Source: Cardiocondyla obscurior (lineage: Eukaryota; Arthropoda; Insecta; Hymenoptera; Formicidae). Taken from it: 64,000 bases of DNA. A program made the translations under genes and the position numbers. The number at the start of each line of letters is the position of its first letter. The first letter of the stretch is position 1. The stretch spans positions 665,501 to 729,500 of the forward strand of contig NC_091866.1 in NCBI RefSeq assembly GCF_019399895.1. The letters are read 5' to 3'. Below, piece by piece: positions 61,381 through 64,000 of the stretch. Below the pieces are notes generated by a model. The model did no database searches. It had not been told where the DNA came from and was given only the letters and a program-made list of their open reading frames with translations.

Positions 61381-64000
61381 GAGAGATACAAAGATGGAAA
61401 TATACCTATCAGAAAACGCGCGTGGGCATCGTGCCGATGCCGAAGACGATGAGAACACGATGATAAGAAGGTCGATCTCCTCCTTTCGTATGCTACGCGC
61501 GCGATGCTGATAATAATGTATGCTGATAGCGGGAGCAATATATTTTGGCGATAAATACAGCCTGCAAAATGCAAGCAAAACGCCGCGCTCTGAATCTTTA
61601 ATGTGAGATCATTTTCATAAGATCACAACCGCGATCCGCGATATCTCGTGAGATTGATAAACGTGTTCCATCATTAACTTCCTTTTTCTTTCCGACGTTA
61701 TCGTAATAAAAATAACGTTTCTGCACAAAAATATTATTTATTTCTTCCCACCTTCGAACAGGGGCATAATTTTAATTAATTTAATTATTTATTTTGAGAA
61801 ATAATTTCTCTTTTATTAAAAAAAAAATTCTTCTTCCGCCAAGTTAAGTGATTAACTCCGTGATAACGAATCGTATCAGCGTCGCGACGCATTAGTTGAA
61901 TATTATCGCAAAGGCAGGAAAAAGACCCGTCGTAATTATTCAGGAAGATAAATAATGCATGGTATATTGCACATCACCGAGCGTTAAGTAGGAGAATATG
62001 TATGCCGCGCGGTGCGGAAATCTGTGAATAAAATTTGCAAAAATCGAAAAGCGATCGCGTCTGCCGAGTGAGCGTCCCGAAGTATTAAACAAGACAAAAG
62101 CTTCTTATAAACTATATATGTATAGTATATCATACAGTCGCTCTCCCTTCGGCTCTCGGTCTTCCGATAGTTGTTACACGTTTCGAACTGGGAGCTTTCA
62201 CGCCGGCTGCATTTACGCGCCGATTTTCCAGCTGTCTGTTCGGTAGGGAGGTATCATTCGACGGTCGATCACCCATTATATCCGCTCTCGATCTCTGTAC
62301 AACGCCGCCAGGAGCCCCCGCGTCTCCCTTTCCCGCCTCGAGAAAATGAAATTGGCAATATCAATAAAGTCCAAGTATGCCGATAACATAAAGGTACCTA
62401 AAGGCGCGAGCGCGAGCGCACATTTCTTCGCGAACGGGCCCATTTAATTTCGAGAGAACATTCCGATGTACTTACGGAGTATCCGCGCCACATACAGTAA
62501 ACGAGGAAACGGCGTGGCCAGCTGGTGGCGAACGAGCCGGAATTGGTTCCATCACCTAAGCGAGACCGAGAAGCGGAAAAGGGAGCAAGTTGAGAGAGAA
62601 AGAGAGGAAGAGAAAGGGAGGGAGGTCGCCCGAATTATCCGCGGAACTAAATCAACCCGGGAACTTACGTAACTTTGTGCGTGGGTAACCCCGTCCGCTC
62701 ATTCGATTACGTCACGCCGTCGGAGGAAAGGCAAGTCCTCCATAGTTTTCCCCGAGAGTCGCGAGAGTTTCCATTTCGCGCGCGCGGTTTCGATTTTAGT
62801 AAGTTTTCGGTCGTACGAGCCACAGAGCGGAAAGGGCATTTCGCTCGATTGCTCGTAATTCTTAATCGCGATAAAATGCATCCCGACAGTCATTTTCCAG
62901 CGGTGGCTTTGTTATTACTTAACGAGCGAGTCTTTGCCGTCGAGACACCGCCAGTACTCGTTCGGCCGCTTCGAAACTCTTCTTAACAAATTTCACCGCT
63001 GTTTAATTCTACATTCACTCGGTGAATTTCGAAACGCGTGAAGCGCACCGACCCATGGATTTATAATGACAAAATACGACAGGTTTCATAAAACATGACC
63101 GCCCACCGTTTCATAATGCACAACGAAATGTTGGCAACGTTAAAATCGTAAATTATAAACAATCAAAGACCTGACGGACAATAAATGATAAATATTCCCG
63201 TGTTTTTCGGACAAAGAGTGGCCGCGGTAATGATATCGACGGGCCAATCGAATATAACCGGCGTTCTCTAAGCTCTGAAAATTTTACGACGTTCGCTTTT
63301 TACGAAGCGTTTTCGCGGTAAAATAGTTATAATTTCGGCATGATTGCGCCGGAATATCGCGCCTTCCTCTCGTCGCGTCGCCCGGCTTTTTGCGCGCGCT
63401 AGCAAATGATTTACGATTTGTTTTTTCGTTTTTCTGCACCCGATACTTTGGACGTCGACTTCAGTGCGGGACGCTCGTTCAACCCCCGCGCACACATACA
63501 AATTTATTCCCCGCCCTCTATTCCGTCTTCTTCATTTTTCGCGACCTCCTCTTCTCACCAGTGGCTGTTATCTTCTTCCCGCGGCTTATTCCCCCGGGAA
63601 AAATATATTGGGACAAGAATGAGATTTATGAATCCGTAGAGCGAAATCTTGGGTCGTATTTATGGTTCGAGTGTTATTACCTCACTTTAAAGCATATCGA
63701 GTAGCCATGCGTCTTTGTCAGTGATGCGCGTAATTCTCGAGGAGCATATATTAACTGGCATCATTCCTAATTTATCTTCATTCGATTACATTAGTTTTCA
63801 ATAAATTTAAATATTATGCGATGATAATGGAGCTTCGTAATTTGTATTTATACTCATTTTATCGTGTTATCCAGTGGTTTGTTCTAGTCAGACTTTTTGT
63901 GTTTTAATTGATATTGACACATTTGCTTAAAAAAAATATTGAACGTTACGTTTCGTCAAATATATTTTAGAGATAATTTTTCTAAGACGTAAAGCGTGTT

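Larger units (their letters stand above)
54091..64000. other. gene-free or intronic DNA right of cassette B
   Basis: AT-rich at 54120-54600, 56660-56960, 58560-59840, 60400-61230; CpG-rich at 54640-55260, 55780-56640, 57300-58330, 61850-62990 and 63000-63720. Frames in the CpG-rich parts are short and unrecognisable. If cassettes A and B are leader exons, their coding exons lie beyond position 64000. Confidence 0.5.

Noticed and set aside
61603..61614. TGAGATCATTTT, identical to the first 12 nt of the bantam microRNA
   Set aside because: The match stops there, no star-like arm lies within about 80 nt on either side and no pre-miRNA hairpin forms.
1..64000. tRNA, rRNA, CRISPR arrays, bacterial operons, viral or retrotransposon genes
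   Set aside because: No tRNA A/B boxes with cloverleaf, no spaced direct-repeat array, no ribosome binding sites and no recognisable reverse transcriptase, integrase or capsid motifs in any listed frame.

Overview
The window looks like eukaryotic, non-coding nuclear DNA, most plausibly from an insect and perhaps an ant or another hymenopteran. AT-rich stretches full of A/T homopolymers alternate with CpG-dense, GC-rich islands, CG dinucleotides are not depleted, CT/GA microsatellites are frequent, and the only convincing gene signals are short exon-like blocks bounded by GT-AG splice sites. The taxon is an inference from composition; I recognised no conserved protein that would fix it. I see no operons, ribosome binding sites, tRNA, rRNA, CRISPR or prophage, and no long open frame of a known family. 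The longest open frames (about 160-205 codons) lie mostly in GC-rich or low-complexity DNA where stop codons are rare; several lack an ATG.

The best structure is a pair of similar plus-strand exon cassettes about 34 kb apart. Cassette A (18746-19581) has a TATA box, a first exon ending at a GT donor, a 313-nt second exon (19055-19367), a 180-nt intron and a 34-nt micro-exon (19548-19581) with a strong donor. Cassette B (53103 to about 54090) repeats the plan: a TATA-like motif, a first exon, a 304-nt second exon (53469-53772), a 177-nt intron and a third exon from 53950. Second exons A and B begin alike (CAG|ATTGAA) and end alike (GGAGCAA...GTAAG). They look like duplicated 5' leader exons with two alternative promoters of one gene whose coding part lies beyond the right edge, or two related non-coding RNA genes. 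The DNA between them would then be mainly intron.

The rest, left to right: 1-5440, a long (TC)n tract, then AT-rich DNA with CpG-rich islands at about 1290-1870 and 2460-3030. 5440-7930, alternating purine-pyrimidine DNA, a diverged 250-bp tandem duplication, an A9-G10-A9 mirror repeat and a 20-bp palindrome centred on a DRE-type TATCGATA. 7930-18690, AT-rich DNA and a large GC-rich block (13.8-16.7 kb) with (AT)18 and a 9-bp tandem repeat. 19.6-31 kb, mixed DNA with two unrecognised ATG-started small ORFs (24927 and 27033). 31-36.7 kb, AT-rich DNA with a TIR-bounded 71-bp element and a 65-nt pre-miRNA-like hairpin. 36.7-53 kb, mixed DNA with a 144-bp foldback MITE at 45837-45980. 54-64 kb, mixed DNA with another unrecognised ORF (59063) and CpG-rich islands near 55.8-56.6 and 61.9-63.7 kb.

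Exon, promoter and ORF calls rest on reading by eye without alignments, expression data or databases, so confidence values are kept low.
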